Below the pieces are notes generated by a model. That model ran no database searches. It saw only the letters and a program-made list of their open reading frames with translations, and was not told the origin of the DNA. Positions 6,319 through 15,589 of a stretch of DNA of 64,000 bases are shown here, piece by piece (within the stretch, counting starts at the first letter, position 1; each line of letters begins with the position of its first letter). The translations under genes and the position numbers were made by a program. This DNA comes from Clostridia bacterium (GTDB lineage Bacteria > Bacillota > DSM-521 > Neomoorellales > Neomoorellaceae), in assembly GCA_030154265.1 (NCBI GenBank), contig JASKKH010000002.1, positions 1-64,000 on the forward strand, written 5' to 3'.

Positions 6319-7689
6319 TTGTTACCTACATTTTCAATTGATGAAATTTTAGAGACTATTCGGATGGTTAAAGTAGAACATTTAGACATCAGGACTGTGA
6401 CTTTAGGTATAAGCTTACAGGATTGCATTACAACAAGTATGGAGAAAACTTGCCAACGGATATATGATAAGGTGACTCGTTCTGCTAAACGATTAAATGC
6501 TGAGGTTGAAAGAGTTGTAGCTAACTATGGTATCCCTGTAGCAAACAAAAGGATAGCTGTAACTCCTATTGCCCAAATAGGCCAGTCCATAAGTGATAGT
6601 AATTCTTTTATTCCAATAGCTCAGATTTTGGACCGGGCGGCTAAGGAAATAGGTATTGACTTTATTGGTGGTTTTTCTTCTTTGGTACATAAGGGTTTTA
6701 CAAAGGGTGACCGCATTTTATTTAACTCTTTACCGGAAGCTTTGTCTACTACTGAACGCGTTTGTGCTTCAATAAATGTGGCGAGCAGTAAAACTGGCAT
6801 AAATATTGATGCAATTTCTGATTTAAGTAAATTGATTAAGGAAATAGCGTATTTAACTGCAAATCAAGATGGTTTTGGTTGTACTAAATTAGTTACTTTC
6901 TGCAATGCTCCAGAGGATAATCCTTTTATGGCTGGGGCTTTTCATGGTGTTGGAGAACCAGAATTTGTTATAAATGTTGGTATTAGCGGACCCGGAGCTG
7001 TTCTTGCGGTTCTTCGAAAAAATCCCCATGTTGATTTAAGAGAACTTACCAGGTTAATTAAAAATACAGCTTTTAAAATTACACGAATAGGGGAATTAGT
7101 AGGTAAAGAGGTTGCAAATCGCTTAAATATACCTTTTGGTATTGTCGATCTATCTTTAGCGCCTACTAATGCTCAGGGTGACAGTGTGGCAGAAATTCTT
7201 GAAGCCATTGGTTTGGAGCGGTGTGGTTGTCCTGGTACTACAGCAGCTTTAGCACTCTTAAATGATGCTGTAAAAAAGGGAGGAGCTATGGCTGCGTCTT
7301 ATGTTGGTGGTCTAAGTGGTGCTTTTATTCCAGTGAGTGAGGATAATGGTATGATTAGGGCGGTTCAGGATGGTTCGATGACTATAGAAAAATTGGAAGC
7401 ACTTACAGCTGTTTGTTCGGTTGGGCTTGATATGTTTGCTATCCCTGGGGATACACCAGCTGAAACTATTGCAGGTATTATTGCTGATGAAGCAGCAATA
7501 GGTGTTATAAATAACAAGACAACAGCAGTAAGAGTAATTCCTGTTCCTAATAAAAAGCCTGGGGATATGGTTGAATTTGGGGGACTATTAGGACGTGCTC
7601 CTATAATGTCAATTAATAGATTTAGTCCAAAAGATATGTTTAAGCGCGGGGGCCATATACCATCACCGCTGCAGGCTTTAGGAAATTAG
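6319..7689 (+). CDS. UPF0210 / DUF711 (PFL) family protein
   Basis: A 456-residue protein with [19 protein letters not shown] at the N-terminus and glycine-rich segments later ([38 protein letters not shown]). The family adopts a fold similar to glycyl radical enzyme cores, but its reaction is not known. It is paired with the ACT protein just upstream. The TTG at 6319 follows AAAGGG; no ATG fits the conserved N-terminus. Length is normal. Confidence 0.88.
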   Translation: MLPTFSIDEILETIRMVKVEHLDIRTVTLGISLQDCITTSMEKTCQRIYDKVTRSAKRLNAEVERVVANYGIPVANKRIAVTPIAQIGQSISDSNSFIPIAQILDRAAKEIGIDFIGGFSSLVHKGFTKGDRILFNSLPEALSTTERVCASINVASSKTGINIDAISDLSKLIKEIAYLTANQDGFGCTKLVTFCNAPEDNPFMAGAFHGVGEPEFVINVGISGPGAVLAVLRKNPHVDLRELTRLIKNTAFKITRIGELVGKEVANRLNIPFGIVDLSLAPTNAQGDSVAEILEAIGLERCGCPGTTAALALLNDAVKKGGAMAASYVGGLSGAFIPVSEDNGMIRAVQDGSMTIEKLEALTAVCSVGLDMFAIPGDTPAETIAGIIADEAAIGVINNKTTAVRVIPVPNKKPGDMVEFGGLLGRAPIMSINRFSPKDMFKRGGHIPSPLQALGN

Positions 7690-7761
7690 AGGCACCTTTT
7701 AGGTAATTCTTAAGGTATAAGGTTGCTATTGCATGACAATAATATACCAGAGGTGAAGCTT

Positions 7762-8271
7762 ATGGCCAATAATAAACAGCAGGGACCACCCAAAAAGCCT
7801 TTAACTTTAACGGAACAAGTAATGCAGCAAAAACAGGCATATGACCAAAAGGCTTATAAGCAGTTAGCTGACAGCGTAAAGCCCAAGAACAATGTATTGG
7901 TTAATGCAATAAATGCTTTCTGGGTGGGCGGAACAATAAGCGCTATAGGTCAAATTATAACTTTAATGTTTACTGCTAATGGTTTGCCCCCAAAAGATGC
8001 TGCTTCGGCTACGGTAATAGTAATGGTTTTCTTAGGTACCTTTTTAACTGGATTAGGTGTCTACGACCGAATTGGTAAAATGGCTGGAGCAGGTTCGATT
8101 ATTCCCATTACTGGATTTGCTAACTCTATTGTGTCACCGGCCATGGAATATAAAAGAGAAGGTTTTGTTTTCGGAGTAGCGGCTAAAATGTTCAGTATAG
8201 CCGGTCCAGTTTTGGTTTATGGGTTTATTATTTCAGTCGTCATCGGTTTAATAGCTTATCTTATATCCTAG
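7762..8271 (+). CDS. spoVAC: Stage V sporulation protein AC
   Basis: About 169 residues with four hydrophobic segments after a polar N-terminus of about 50 residues. SpoVAC is a mechanosensitive-channel-like component of the forespore inner-membrane SpoVA complex that moves dipicolinic acid in during sporulation and out during germination. Conserved stretches include NAFWVGGTISAIGQ and IPITGFANSIVSPAMEYKRE. I use the ATG at 7762 behind AGAGGTG. It begins the spoVAC-D-E-F series; spoVAA and spoVAB are not present, as in many Clostridia. Confidence 0.93.
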   Translation: MANNKQQGPPKKPLTLTEQVMQQKQAYDQKAYKQLADSVKPKNNVLVNAINAFWVGGTISAIGQIITLMFTANGLPPKDAASATVIVMVFLGTFLTGLGVYDRIGKMAGAGSIIPITGFANSIVSPAMEYKREGFVFGVAAKMFSIAGPVLVYGFIISVVIGLIAYLIS

Positions 8272-8283
8272 GGGTGAATATTA

Positions 8284-9300
8284 TTGAGTGCTCCAAAAAG
8301 GATTGGAAAATCTACCGTACAGTTTTCAAATCCACCGGTAATTGTTGCTACTGCTTCAGTTGTAGGGCCTAAAGAAGGGGAAGGACCTTTAGGTAAGACC
8401 TTTGATATGGTTACTCAGGACAGCTACTTTGGACAAGAGTCTTGGGAAAAAGCTGAACGAAAAATGTTAGAAGAAGCAGTTAAAATGGTTATTAATAAAG
8501 CCCGGTTAAAACCACAAGATATTGATGTTTTTTTAGCTGGGGACTTATTAAATCAAACAATATCAGCAAACTATGCCGCTCGAACTTTAGGTATACCATT
8601 TTTGGGTTTATATGGTGCCTGTTCAACTATGTATGAGTCAATGGCAATAGCATCTATGATAATAGATGGTGGTTTTGCTCACCATGTGGTGACCGCAGTT
8701 AGTAGTCATTATGATACAGCAGAACGCCAGTATCGTTTTCCTACTGAACAGGGTGTACAACGTCCTCAGACTGCACAATGGACAGTTAGTGGAGCTGCCG
8801 CAGTATTACTAGCTCCAGCAGGTAATGGACCCCGTATAACCCATGCTACCATCGGAAAAGTTGTCGATGCAGGTATTAAAGATCCTAATGATATGGGTTC
8901 AGCTATGGCTCCTGCTGCTGTAGACACTATTGTCCGGAATTTTCAAGATACTGGGCGTAGTCCCGTTGACTATGACCTTATTGTTACAGGTGATCTTGGT
9001 AAGGTGGGTCATACTATAGCCACAAAACTTCTACAACAGCAGCAATATGATGTTTCTAATAACTACAATGATTGTGGAATTATGATTTATGACCACGAAC
9101 GCCAGGATACCCATGCTGGTGGTAGTGGATGTGCCTGCTCTGGTGTCGTCTTTGCGGGGCATTTAATGGGTCAATTTAATAACGGTAAGATTAAACGCAT
9201 GCTTGGGGTTGGTACTGGGGCCCTATTAAGTCCAACAGCTATACAGCAGGGAGAATCAATTCCAGGTATTGGACACGGTGTTGTTATTGAAATGCTCTAA
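8284..9300 (+). CDS. spoVAD: Stage V sporulation protein AD
   Basis: A 338-residue protein with a thiolase-like fold. SpoVAD binds dipicolinic acid on the outer face of the forespore membrane and partners with SpoVAC and SpoVAEb. Visible are the LGLYGACSTMYESMAIASM segment at the position of the thiolase Cys and a GGSGCACSGVVFAGHL region near the end. The start is a TTG 12 bp after spoVAC behind AGGGGTG. Length fits the family. Confidence 0.95.
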   Translation: MSAPKRIGKSTVQFSNPPVIVATASVVGPKEGEGPLGKTFDMVTQDSYFGQESWEKAERKMLEEAVKMVINKARLKPQDIDVFLAGDLLNQTISANYAARTLGIPFLGLYGACSTMYESMAIASMIIDGGFAHHVVTAVSSHYDTAERQYRFPTEQGVQRPQTAQWTVSGAAAVLLAPAGNGPRITHATIGKVVDAGIKDPNDMGSAMAPAAVDTIVRNFQDTGRSPVDYDLIVTGDLGKVGHTIATKLLQQQQYDVSNNYNDCGIMIYDHERQDTHAGGSGCACSGVVFAGHLMGQFNNGKIKRMLGVGTGALLSPTAIQQGESIPGIGHGVVIEML

Positions 9301-9335
9301 TCTATCAAAAAGTGAAAAGAGAGGGAAGGTGTTTT

Positions 9336-9692
9336 ATGAGCGTAGTTATGGCATTTATTATAGGCGGATTAATATGTTTAGTGGGACAGCTAATCATGGA
9401 TTTAACCCCCTATAATGTAACTCCTGCTCATATATTAGTCGGTTTTGTAACTGGCGGAGCTGTTCTAAGTGCTTTGGGTATTTACGGGCCATTGGTAAAA
9501 ATAGGCGGTGCCGGTGCTACCATACCAATTAGCGGTTTTGGCCATACTTTAGCCCAAGGTACCCTTGAGGCTGTTCAATCCCAAGGTTTACTAGGCGCTT
9601 TTACTGGTGGTGTTACGGCAGGAGCAGCAGGGGTAGCTGCAGCTGTAATTTTTGGTTATGTCATTGCAGTATTATTTAACCCACAAGGTTAG
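9336..9692 (+). CDS. spoVAE: Stage V sporulation protein AE (SpoVAEb)
   Basis: About 118 residues with four hydrophobic helices and the conserved GGAGATIPISGFGHTLAQG loop, which parallels the loop of SpoVAC. It is a membrane component of the dipicolinate channel complex. I chose the ATG at 9336 because AGGGAAGG precedes it; an in-frame GTG at 9312 would add an unconserved eight-residue extension. Confidence 0.93.
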   Translation: MSVVMAFIIGGLICLVGQLIMDLTPYNVTPAHILVGFVTGGAVLSALGIYGPLVKIGGAGATIPISGFGHTLAQGTLEAVQSQGLLGAFTGGVTAGAAGVAAAVIFGYVIAVLFNPQG

Positions 9693-9703
9693 AAGGGGAA
9701 AAT

Positions 9704-11296
9704 ATGACAATAACAGGTGATAAAGTTCAAGTTCACAAAAAAATAGAAGTTAATGTGGATTGGATTTCAAGAGAGCTAGGGGTTGGCGAGAGCTTTGATG
9801 TTATTAAACGCGATATAATTTTTGCGGGAAGAAAGGCAACTTTATTTTATATTAATGGTCTTGTTAAAGACGATGTAATGACTTATATTTTAACTTCAAT
9901 ATCTAAGCTAGAACGTGAGAATCTAGTTCCAGATGCTTTCTTAAAGGTCTATAATCAGTACTTAAGCCATATTCAAGTTTCAGCTGTAGATGATCTTCAT
10001 GAAGTAGTTGATAAAATCTTAACCGGCGAATTGGCAATGATTGTCGATGGTTTTGATAAGGTTTTTTCCATCGATGTTCGTAAATATCCGGCCCGTAATC
10101 CTGAGGAATCTGATTTAGAGCGGGTTGTACGTGGTTCTCGTGATAACTTTATTGAAACAATAATATTTAACACTGCCCTTATACGCCGGAGGGTACGTGA
10201 TCCAAAGTTAAGGACTGAAATACTTCAAGTTGGCAGCCGTTCCAAAACAGATATTTCTGTAGTTTATATTAAAGATATAGCAAATCCAAAATTAGTAAAG
10301 ACCATTAAGAAAAGAATTCAGGATATTAAAATGGATGGACTGCCTATGGCAGAAAAATCTCTTGAAGAATTCATTAGTCCAGGGAGTTTTTGGAACCCAT
10401 TTCCGCGAGTCCGTTACACTGAACGACCAGACGTAGCAGCTGCTCATCTTTTAGAGGGTCATGTCTTGGTTATGGTAGATACATCTCCAAGTATTATGAT
10501 TTTACCAGCGACCCTTTTTCATCATCTTCAACATGCCGAAGAATTTCGTCAGGCACCTCTGATAGGGACTTTTGTCAGGGCCGTACGTTTTATAGGTGTT
10601 GCTGCCTCCGTATTTTTACCGCCTCTTTGGCTTTTAGTTGCTTTGCAACCTAATTTACTACCACCTAATTTAAAATTTATAGGACCAAAAGAAATAGGAC
10701 ATGTTAATTTAATATGGCAATTTCTTTTTGCTGAGCTTGGTGTTGATTTAATGCGATTAGCTGCTATTCATACACCAACGTCTTTGGCTACAGCTCTAGG
10801 CTTAATTGCTGCTGTGTTAATCGGTGAAATTGCAATTGAGGTAGGTTTATTTAATCCGGAAGTAGTCTTATATATGGCTATTGCAGCTGTAGGGATTTTT
10901 GCAACTCCTAGCTATGAACTTGGTATGGCTAATACTATTATAAGAATCCTATTAATTATTGGTGTAGGATTATTCGGTATACCTGGTTTAGTAGCTATAT
11001 TGTTAGCTACAATGATACTTTTACTAACGACAAAATCTTTTGGGCTGCCTTATCTTTGGCCTTTAGTACCTTTTAATCTCAGGGCTATTAAGGATATTTT
11101 AATACGTCCACCTGTTCCCTTGTTAAAATTACGATCTAAAGCTTTACATCCCTTAGATATGGATCGGCAACCTTACCCAACTGTAGCCCGTAGACCTCTA
11201 AATCAAAAGCAAGTTACCAAAGCTGGTCAGATAAAAGAAGAAGAGACAAAAATCTGGCCAGAGCTTGATAAGGAAGATGATGGAAATGGAAGGTAA
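9704..11296 (+). CDS. spoVAF: GerA-family protein SpoVAF
   Basis: A 530-residue protein of the GerAA/SpoVAF family. It has a soluble N-terminal half (for example IFAGRKATLFYINGLVKDDV and ALIRRRVRDPKLRTEILQVG), the FPRVRYTERPD segment at about 228-238, then about five or six membrane helices and a polar C-terminal tail of about 65 residues. In Bacillus SpoVAF associates with the germination apparatus and speeds dipicolinate release. It follows spoVAE by 11 bp. Its end overlaps the next gene, implying continuous transcription into the dehydratase/activase module. Confidence 0.92.
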   Translation: MTITGDKVQVHKKIEVNVDWISRELGVGESFDVIKRDIIFAGRKATLFYINGLVKDDVMTYILTSISKLERENLVPDAFLKVYNQYLSHIQVSAVDDLHEVVDKILTGELAMIVDGFDKVFSIDVRKYPARNPEESDLERVVRGSRDNFIETIIFNTALIRRRVRDPKLRTEILQVGSRSKTDISVVYIKDIANPKLVKTIKKRIQDIKMDGLPMAEKSLEEFISPGSFWNPFPRVRYTERPDVAAAHLLEGHVLVMVDTSPSIMILPATLFHHLQHAEEFRQAPLIGTFVRAVRFIGVAASVFLPPLWLLVALQPNLLPPNLKFIGPKEIGHVNLIWQFLFAELGVDLMRLAAIHTPTSLATALGLIAAVLIGEIAIEVGLFNPEVVLYMAIAAVGIFATPSYELGMANTIIRILLIIGVGLFGIPGLVAILLATMILLLTTKSFGLPYLWPLVPFNLRAIKDILIRPPVPLLKLRSKALHPLDMDRQPYPTVARRPLNQKQVTKAGQIKEEETKIWPELDKEDDGNGR

Positions 11297-12230
11297 AAAA
11301 TGGCGTTTGGGGGTGCCTCGTGCCCTCTTTTATTATTACTATGGTTCATGGTGGAAAGCCTTTTTTGAGGATTTAGGTTTAGAAGTATTGGTTTCACCAC
11401 CCACTTCCAAAGAAATATTAGATATGGGAGTAAGCTTAGCAGTTGTTGAAGCGTGCTTACCAGTAAAGGTTTACTATGGTCATGCTGCTTGGTTATCTGA
11501 AAGGGTTGACGCACTTTTTGTTCCTAGATTAGTAAGTGTGGAAAGAAAGAGTTTTATTTGTCCCAAACTAATGGGCTTACCTGATATGTTAAGAACGGCT
11601 TTAAAGCCATGTCCAAAAATAATTGATAGCACAATAAATCTATCCCGAAATCCGCAAAAGGGTTTAGAAACTGCAGTAAGGAGCGTAGCCAGAACTTTAG
11701 GATTTTCAGGTTCAAAAGTACTTAAGGCTAAAGAGAAAGCGGAAAAATGCTATAAGGCATGGTTGGCAAAACAGAGGGAAGATAAATTAACTGCAGGTAC
11801 AACCGAAAATCCTATCAATATAGGAATTGTGGGACATGGATATCTTTTATATGATCGTTATCTTGGAATGGACATCCCACACAAGGTACAGAAGCTTGGA
11901 AGCAGAGTATATTTACCTGAAAATTTAACTGACGATGAAGTTGAAGAAGCATGCCGGGTACTCCCTAAACGACTTTATTGGACCCTTGGACAAAAAACCA
12001 TGGGTGCAGTTTTAAACTTTATGGAACGAGATGATATTGACGGTATAATTCATTTAACTGCATTCGGTTGTGGGCCTGACTCTATGGTTGGTGAGTTGGC
12101 TGAGCGTTATGCCAGGCGTTGCGGTAAACCGTTTTTGTTATTAAATTTGGATGAGCATACTGGAGAGGCAGGTCTTAATACACGCCTTGAAGCATTTGTG
12201 GATATGCTGACCCGGAGGTGTTCAGCATGA
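11286..12230 (+). CDS. 2-hydroxyacyl-CoA dehydratase-related protein (DUF2229 type)
   Basis: About 314 residues related to the iron-sulfur subunits of 2-hydroxyacyl-CoA dehydratases and to the DUF2229 part of large activase fusions. It opens with LGVPRALFYYYYGSWWKAFF. Candidate cluster ligands are Cys in VEACLPVKVYYGH, FICPKLMGLPDM and TAFGCGPDSM. The C-terminus carries LDEHTGEAGLNTRLEAFVDM, repeated almost exactly in the next gene. I start at the ATG at 11286 behind AAGGAAG; other in-frame ATGs upstream are possible. It overlaps spoVAF by about 11 bp and the next gene by 4 bp. Substrate unknown; it may be a redox or reductase partner rather than a dehydratase. Confidence 0.72.
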   Translation: MEGKKWRLGVPRALFYYYYGSWWKAFFEDLGLEVLVSPPTSKEILDMGVSLAVVEACLPVKVYYGHAAWLSERVDALFVPRLVSVERKSFICPKLMGLPDMLRTALKPCPKIIDSTINLSRNPQKGLETAVRSVARTLGFSGSKVLKAKEKAEKCYKAWLAKQREDKLTAGTTENPINIGIVGHGYLLYDRYLGMDIPHKVQKLGSRVYLPENLTDDEVEEACRVLPKRLYWTLGQKTMGAVLNFMERDDIDGIIHLTAFGCGPDSMVGELAERYARRCGKPFLLLNLDEHTGEAGLNTRLEAFVDMLTRRCSA

Positions 12231-13324
12231 AAGTAACTTTTCCTCATATGGGGAATCTTTGGATTGTTTTGAAAACATTATTTACTCACCTTGGACTGGA
12301 TGTTGTGGTTCCACCACCATGTACCAAACGTACAATGGAGTTAGGTGTGAGGTATGCCCCGGAATCAGCCTGTCTTCCTTTAAAAGTTAATTTAGGTAAT
12401 TTCTTAGAAGCAAGGGAACTAGGGGCTGATACCATTGTCATGGCTGGTGGAGTTGGTCCTTGCCGTATTGGTTATTATGCTGCTGTACAACATGAAATTT
12501 TAAAGGACCTTGGTTATGAGTTTGATATGGTAGTTTTTGAACCTCCTGATGTACACTTTTCAGAAGTTTGGGATAAGATCAAATATCTAAACCGCCGTCC
12601 ATGGCAAGAAGGAGTACGTGGGGTGATTTTAGCCTGGCAAAAGGCTTGTGCTATTGATGCCCTTGAGCAACAGTTACATCGCTTGCGTCCCCTTGAAGAA
12701 AAGCCCGGACAAGCAGATTTAATTTTTCGAAAAGCATTAGAGAAAATAGACGAAGCAAATGACCGAAGGTCAATAAAAAGGGTATATAAAGAGGCTGAAA
12801 GTGAATTAAATAACATACATAGACGATCTATTAATCCACTTAGAATAGCGATAGTAGGGGAAATTTACACTGTTTTAGAACCTCTAGTTAACCTTGATAT
12901 GGAAAAACGCTTAGGCAGATTAGGAGTAGAGGTTGTTAGAGGGCTTTTTATAAGTCGATGGATTAATGATAACCTTTTTAAAGGTATTATGCCTTTACCC
13001 AATCATCATCCGGAGAAAACTGCACCCCCTTATTTAAATCATTTTGTTGGTGGTCACGGTTGGGATTCGGTTGGTGATGCAGTAGCTTTTTCTCGTTCAG
13101 GTTGTGATGGGGTAATTCAGTTAGCTCCACTTACTTGTATGCCGGAAATTGTTGCTCATTCGGTTATGCCGTCTGTACAACAGGATACAGGTGTTCCTAT
13201 TATGACAATTTACTTAGATGAACAAACGGGTGAAGCAGGACTACAAACGCGACTCGAGGCTTTTGTCGATATGATTGGGCGTCAGAAAAATAATTCCTTA
13301 AATAAAGGAATAATTAATATTTAA
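12227..13324 (+). CDS. 2-hydroxyacyl-CoA dehydratase-related protein, second subunit
   Basis: About 365 residues, distantly similar to the preceding product, with opening FPHMGNLWIVLKTLFTHLGL. Likely cluster Cys are in APESACLPLKV, GGVGPCRIGYY and LAPLTCMPEIVA. It ends with LDEQTGEAGLQTRLEAFVDM, matching the upstream gene's C-terminal motif. The ATG at 12227 overlaps the upstream TGA (ATGA) and lies 8 nt after CGGAGG, so translation is coupled. Together the two resemble the two halves of a heterodimer that is part of a single large polypeptide in other Clostridia. Function beyond iron-sulfur binding is not known. Confidence 0.72.
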   Translation: MKVTFPHMGNLWIVLKTLFTHLGLDVVVPPPCTKRTMELGVRYAPESACLPLKVNLGNFLEARELGADTIVMAGGVGPCRIGYYAAVQHEILKDLGYEFDMVVFEPPDVHFSEVWDKIKYLNRRPWQEGVRGVILAWQKACAIDALEQQLHRLRPLEEKPGQADLIFRKALEKIDEANDRRSIKRVYKEAESELNNIHRRSINPLRIAIVGEIYTVLEPLVNLDMEKRLGRLGVEVVRGLFISRWINDNLFKGIMPLPNHHPEKTAPPYLNHFVGGHGWDSVGDAVAFSRSGCDGVIQLAPLTCMPEIVAHSVMPSVQQDTGVPIMTIYLDEQTGEAGLQTRLEAFVDMIGRQKNNSLNKGIINI

Positions 13325-13336
13325 GGGGCTGATATT

Positions 13337-14296
13337 TTGGCAACAGTTTACTTAGGCATAGATGTCGGTTCGGTTAGTACCAATGTTGTTGCCTTAGATA
13401 AGCAAGGTGAAGTTCTTCATTCTGTATATATAAGAACCCATGGGCAACCTATTAAAGCATTGCAAGATGGGTTAAGACAACTAATAAGTGATTTAGGAAA
13501 AAATATTAAGGTTGGTGGTGTTGGTACAACCGGAAGTGGTCGAACCTTAGCAGCAGTTCTTGCTGGTGCTGATGTAGTTAAAAATGAGATAACTGCCCAT
13601 GCCGTTGCCTCAAGTTATCTAGTTCCTGAAGTACAAACTGTAATTGAGATAGGTGGTCAAGATTCAAAAATAATAATTTTGCGTAATGGGGTTGTGACGG
13701 ATTTTGCTATGAACACAGTTTGTGCTGCGGGAACAGGGTCTTTTCTGGATCAACAAGCAGCTAGACTTGGAATTCCTATCGAAGAGTTTGGGGCTAAAGC
13801 TCTTAATGCCAAAAATGCGGTTCGCATTGCAGGCCGTTGTGCGGTTTTTGCAGAGTCAGATATGATACATAAACAACAACAGGGACATCCTTTAGAGGAT
13901 ATTCTTGCTGGATTATGTGAAGCTTTAGTACGTAATTACTTAAATAATGTTGGTAAAGGTAAGGAGATTTTAGCACCCATAGTTTTCCAAGGTGGTGTTG
14001 CTGCCAATGATGGTATGCGTCAAGCCTTTAGTAAAAATTTAGGTGTTGATGTAATTGTGCCTAAATATTATGGGGTCATGGGAGCGTTTGGATCAGCTTT
14101 ATTAGCAAAAGAAATGTATCCTAAAGTTAGTGCCTTTAGGGGTATAGACCTTACAGAAAGAGAATTTAGTACCGGTGGGTTTGAATGTAGCGGTTGTGCC
14201 AATCATTGTGAGATAGTTGAATTAAAGGAAGGCAAAAAGGTTCTTGCACGCTGGGGTGACCGCTGTGGTAAATGGAGCAATGCTGCGGCGGTATAA
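13337..14296 (+). CDS. Acyl-CoA dehydratase activase (BadF/BadG/BcrA/BcrD ATPase)
   Basis: A 319-residue ASKHA-fold ATPase. Seen are the phosphate-1 motif GIDVGSVSTNVVALD (7-21), GVGTTGSGRT, VIEIGGQDSKIIIL, and the FAMNTVCAAGTGSFLD and AGRCAVFAESDMIH segments. The Cys in the last two are the known ligands of the [4Fe-4S] cluster bridging an activase dimer. These proteins use ATP hydrolysis to inject an electron into the partner dehydratase. The C-terminus adds ECSGCANHCEI, an extra Cys cluster beyond the short activases. The TTG start is 12 bp after the previous gene. It completes a three-gene module directly behind spoVA. Confidence 0.85.
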   Translation: MATVYLGIDVGSVSTNVVALDKQGEVLHSVYIRTHGQPIKALQDGLRQLISDLGKNIKVGGVGTTGSGRTLAAVLAGADVVKNEITAHAVASSYLVPEVQTVIEIGGQDSKIIILRNGVVTDFAMNTVCAAGTGSFLDQQAARLGIPIEEFGAKALNAKNAVRIAGRCAVFAESDMIHKQQQGHPLEDILAGLCEALVRNYLNNVGKGKEILAPIVFQGGVAANDGMRQAFSKNLGVDVIVPKYYGVMGAFGSALLAKEMYPKVSAFRGIDLTEREFSTGGFECSGCANHCEIVELKEGKKVLARWGDRCGKWSNAAAV

Positions 14297-14342
14297 AATT
14301 TACAACCAGAATTGGTATAAAGATTGTTTTTTATATAAAGTT

Positions 14343-14381
14343 AAGGGAGAACTTTGTTGTTTAAATAGTTCTCCCTTTTTT
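14343..14381 (+). terminator. Intrinsic terminator after the spoVA/activase operon
   Basis: A perfect 11-bp stem, AAGGGAGAACT/AGTTCTCCCTT, has a 13-nt loop and a TTTTTT tail. It ends the plus-strand transcript and may also stop galU coming from the other side. Confidence 0.9.
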
Positions 14382-14410
14382 ATAGAAAATGCTTTAGCGG
14401 TTCTTGTTTG

Positions 14411-15325
14411 TTATTTATCTTTACAAGCAGCAACTTCCAGGTTTCCTAACATAGAAGGTATTATGTTAGCAAGATATTCACGGAAAGGTTTTGAAAGATC
14501 CGGATGGAATAATGCAATTTCAATTGTGGCTTGAAGATAGCCTAATTTATCACCCACATCATAACGTTTACCTTCGAAGCGGTAAGCGTAAACTGGACTG
14601 TTTTTAGCAAGCATTCTTAAGGCATCTGTTAGTTGGATTTCGCCACCTGCACCAGGTTTTACTTTTTCTAAAAGTGGGAAAATTTCAGGTACTAAAATAT
14701 ATCGTCCAATGACGGCCAAATTAGAAGGAGCTTTATCGGGGTCAGGTTTTTCTACCATATCTTTAACCTTAATAATAGGCCCGTCAATATCTTCCGGTTC
14801 AATAATCCCATATTTATTTACTTCATCTTCTGGCACTTCTTGTACGGCAAGTATAGTAGCTTTTACATCTTTATATATTGAGAGCATTTGTTCAAGACAT
14901 GAAGGTTTATTAATTATAATGTCATCACCTAATAATACAGCAAAAGGTTCATTACCAATAAATTCACGGGCACAATAAACAGCATGCCCTAGACCTAGTT
15001 GCTCTTTTTGCCTAATATAGTAGATGTCAGCAAGGCTTGATATGTTTTCTACCATTGATAAAAGGTCTTTTTGAGCTTTTTCATGCAATATATTTTCTAA
15101 TTCCTGGGAGCGGTCAAAGTGATCTTCAATGGCACGCTTGTTTTTACCTGTTATAATTAGGATGTCTTCCATTTTAGCATTGACTACTTCTTCAACTATA
15201 TATTGAATGGTTGGTTTATCAACAATTGGCAGCATTTCTTTGGGTTGAGCTTTGGTTGCGGGTAAAAAACGAGTGCCCCAACCTGCAGCAGGAATAACAG
15301 CTTTTTTGACTATTGACAACATCAT
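14411..15325 (-). CDS. galU: UTP-glucose-1-phosphate uridylyltransferase
   Basis: A 304-residue nucleotidyltransferase that makes UDP-glucose for cell-surface polysaccharides. The nucleotide-binding motif AAGWGTRFLPATKAQPKEML is at about 13-32, with ILIITGKNKRAIEDHFD, a LLGDDIII metal/substrate site, and the VEKPDPDKAPSNLAVIGRY segment. The start follows AAAGGAG. It is a single gene transcribed against its neighbours. Confidence 0.94.
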   Translation of the reverse strand: MMLSIVKKAVIPAAGWGTRFLPATKAQPKEMLPIVDKPTIQYIVEEVVNAKMEDILIITGKNKRAIEDHFDRSQELENILHEKAQKDLLSMVENISSLADIYYIRQKEQLGLGHAVYCAREFIGNEPFAVLLGDDIIINKPSCLEQMLSIYKDVKATILAVQEVPEDEVNKYGIIEPEDIDGPIIKVKDMVEKPDPDKAPSNLAVIGRYILVPEIFPLLEKVKPGAGGEIQLTDALRMLAKNSPVYAYRFEGKRYDVGDKLGYLQATIEIALFHPDLSKPFREYLANIIPSMLGNLEVAACKDK

Positions 15326-15589
15326 TCACTCCTTTTATTTTAAGTAAAGTCAGTATTTAACTAGATATTAATAGTAACCTATATTTTCTATATTTTCCAC
15401 GGCGAGGTGGTATTTACCTTCTAATTTGTAATTATTTCACCAACTAAATTCTGTAAAAAATTTTCTAGATTTACCTTATTAATAAGGATATATTAGGTTA
15501 TAAGTAAATTATTACACTTTTTCTGGACAGGAACTTTTACCTTAGTTAAAATGAAATATAAATTGGGTGAAAGGAGTAAATCGGATTCA
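15326..15589. other. Divergent intergenic region between galU and lysA
   Basis: AT-rich and probably contains promoters for both directions, but I could not place a convincing -35/-10 pair. No lysine-riboswitch-like conserved core was recognised upstream of lysA. Confidence 0.3.

Noticed and set aside
14244-14534. Plus-strand frame across the activase terminator and the 3' end of galU
   Set aside because: It overlaps a well-supported gene on each side and contains the terminator; composition is not protein-like.
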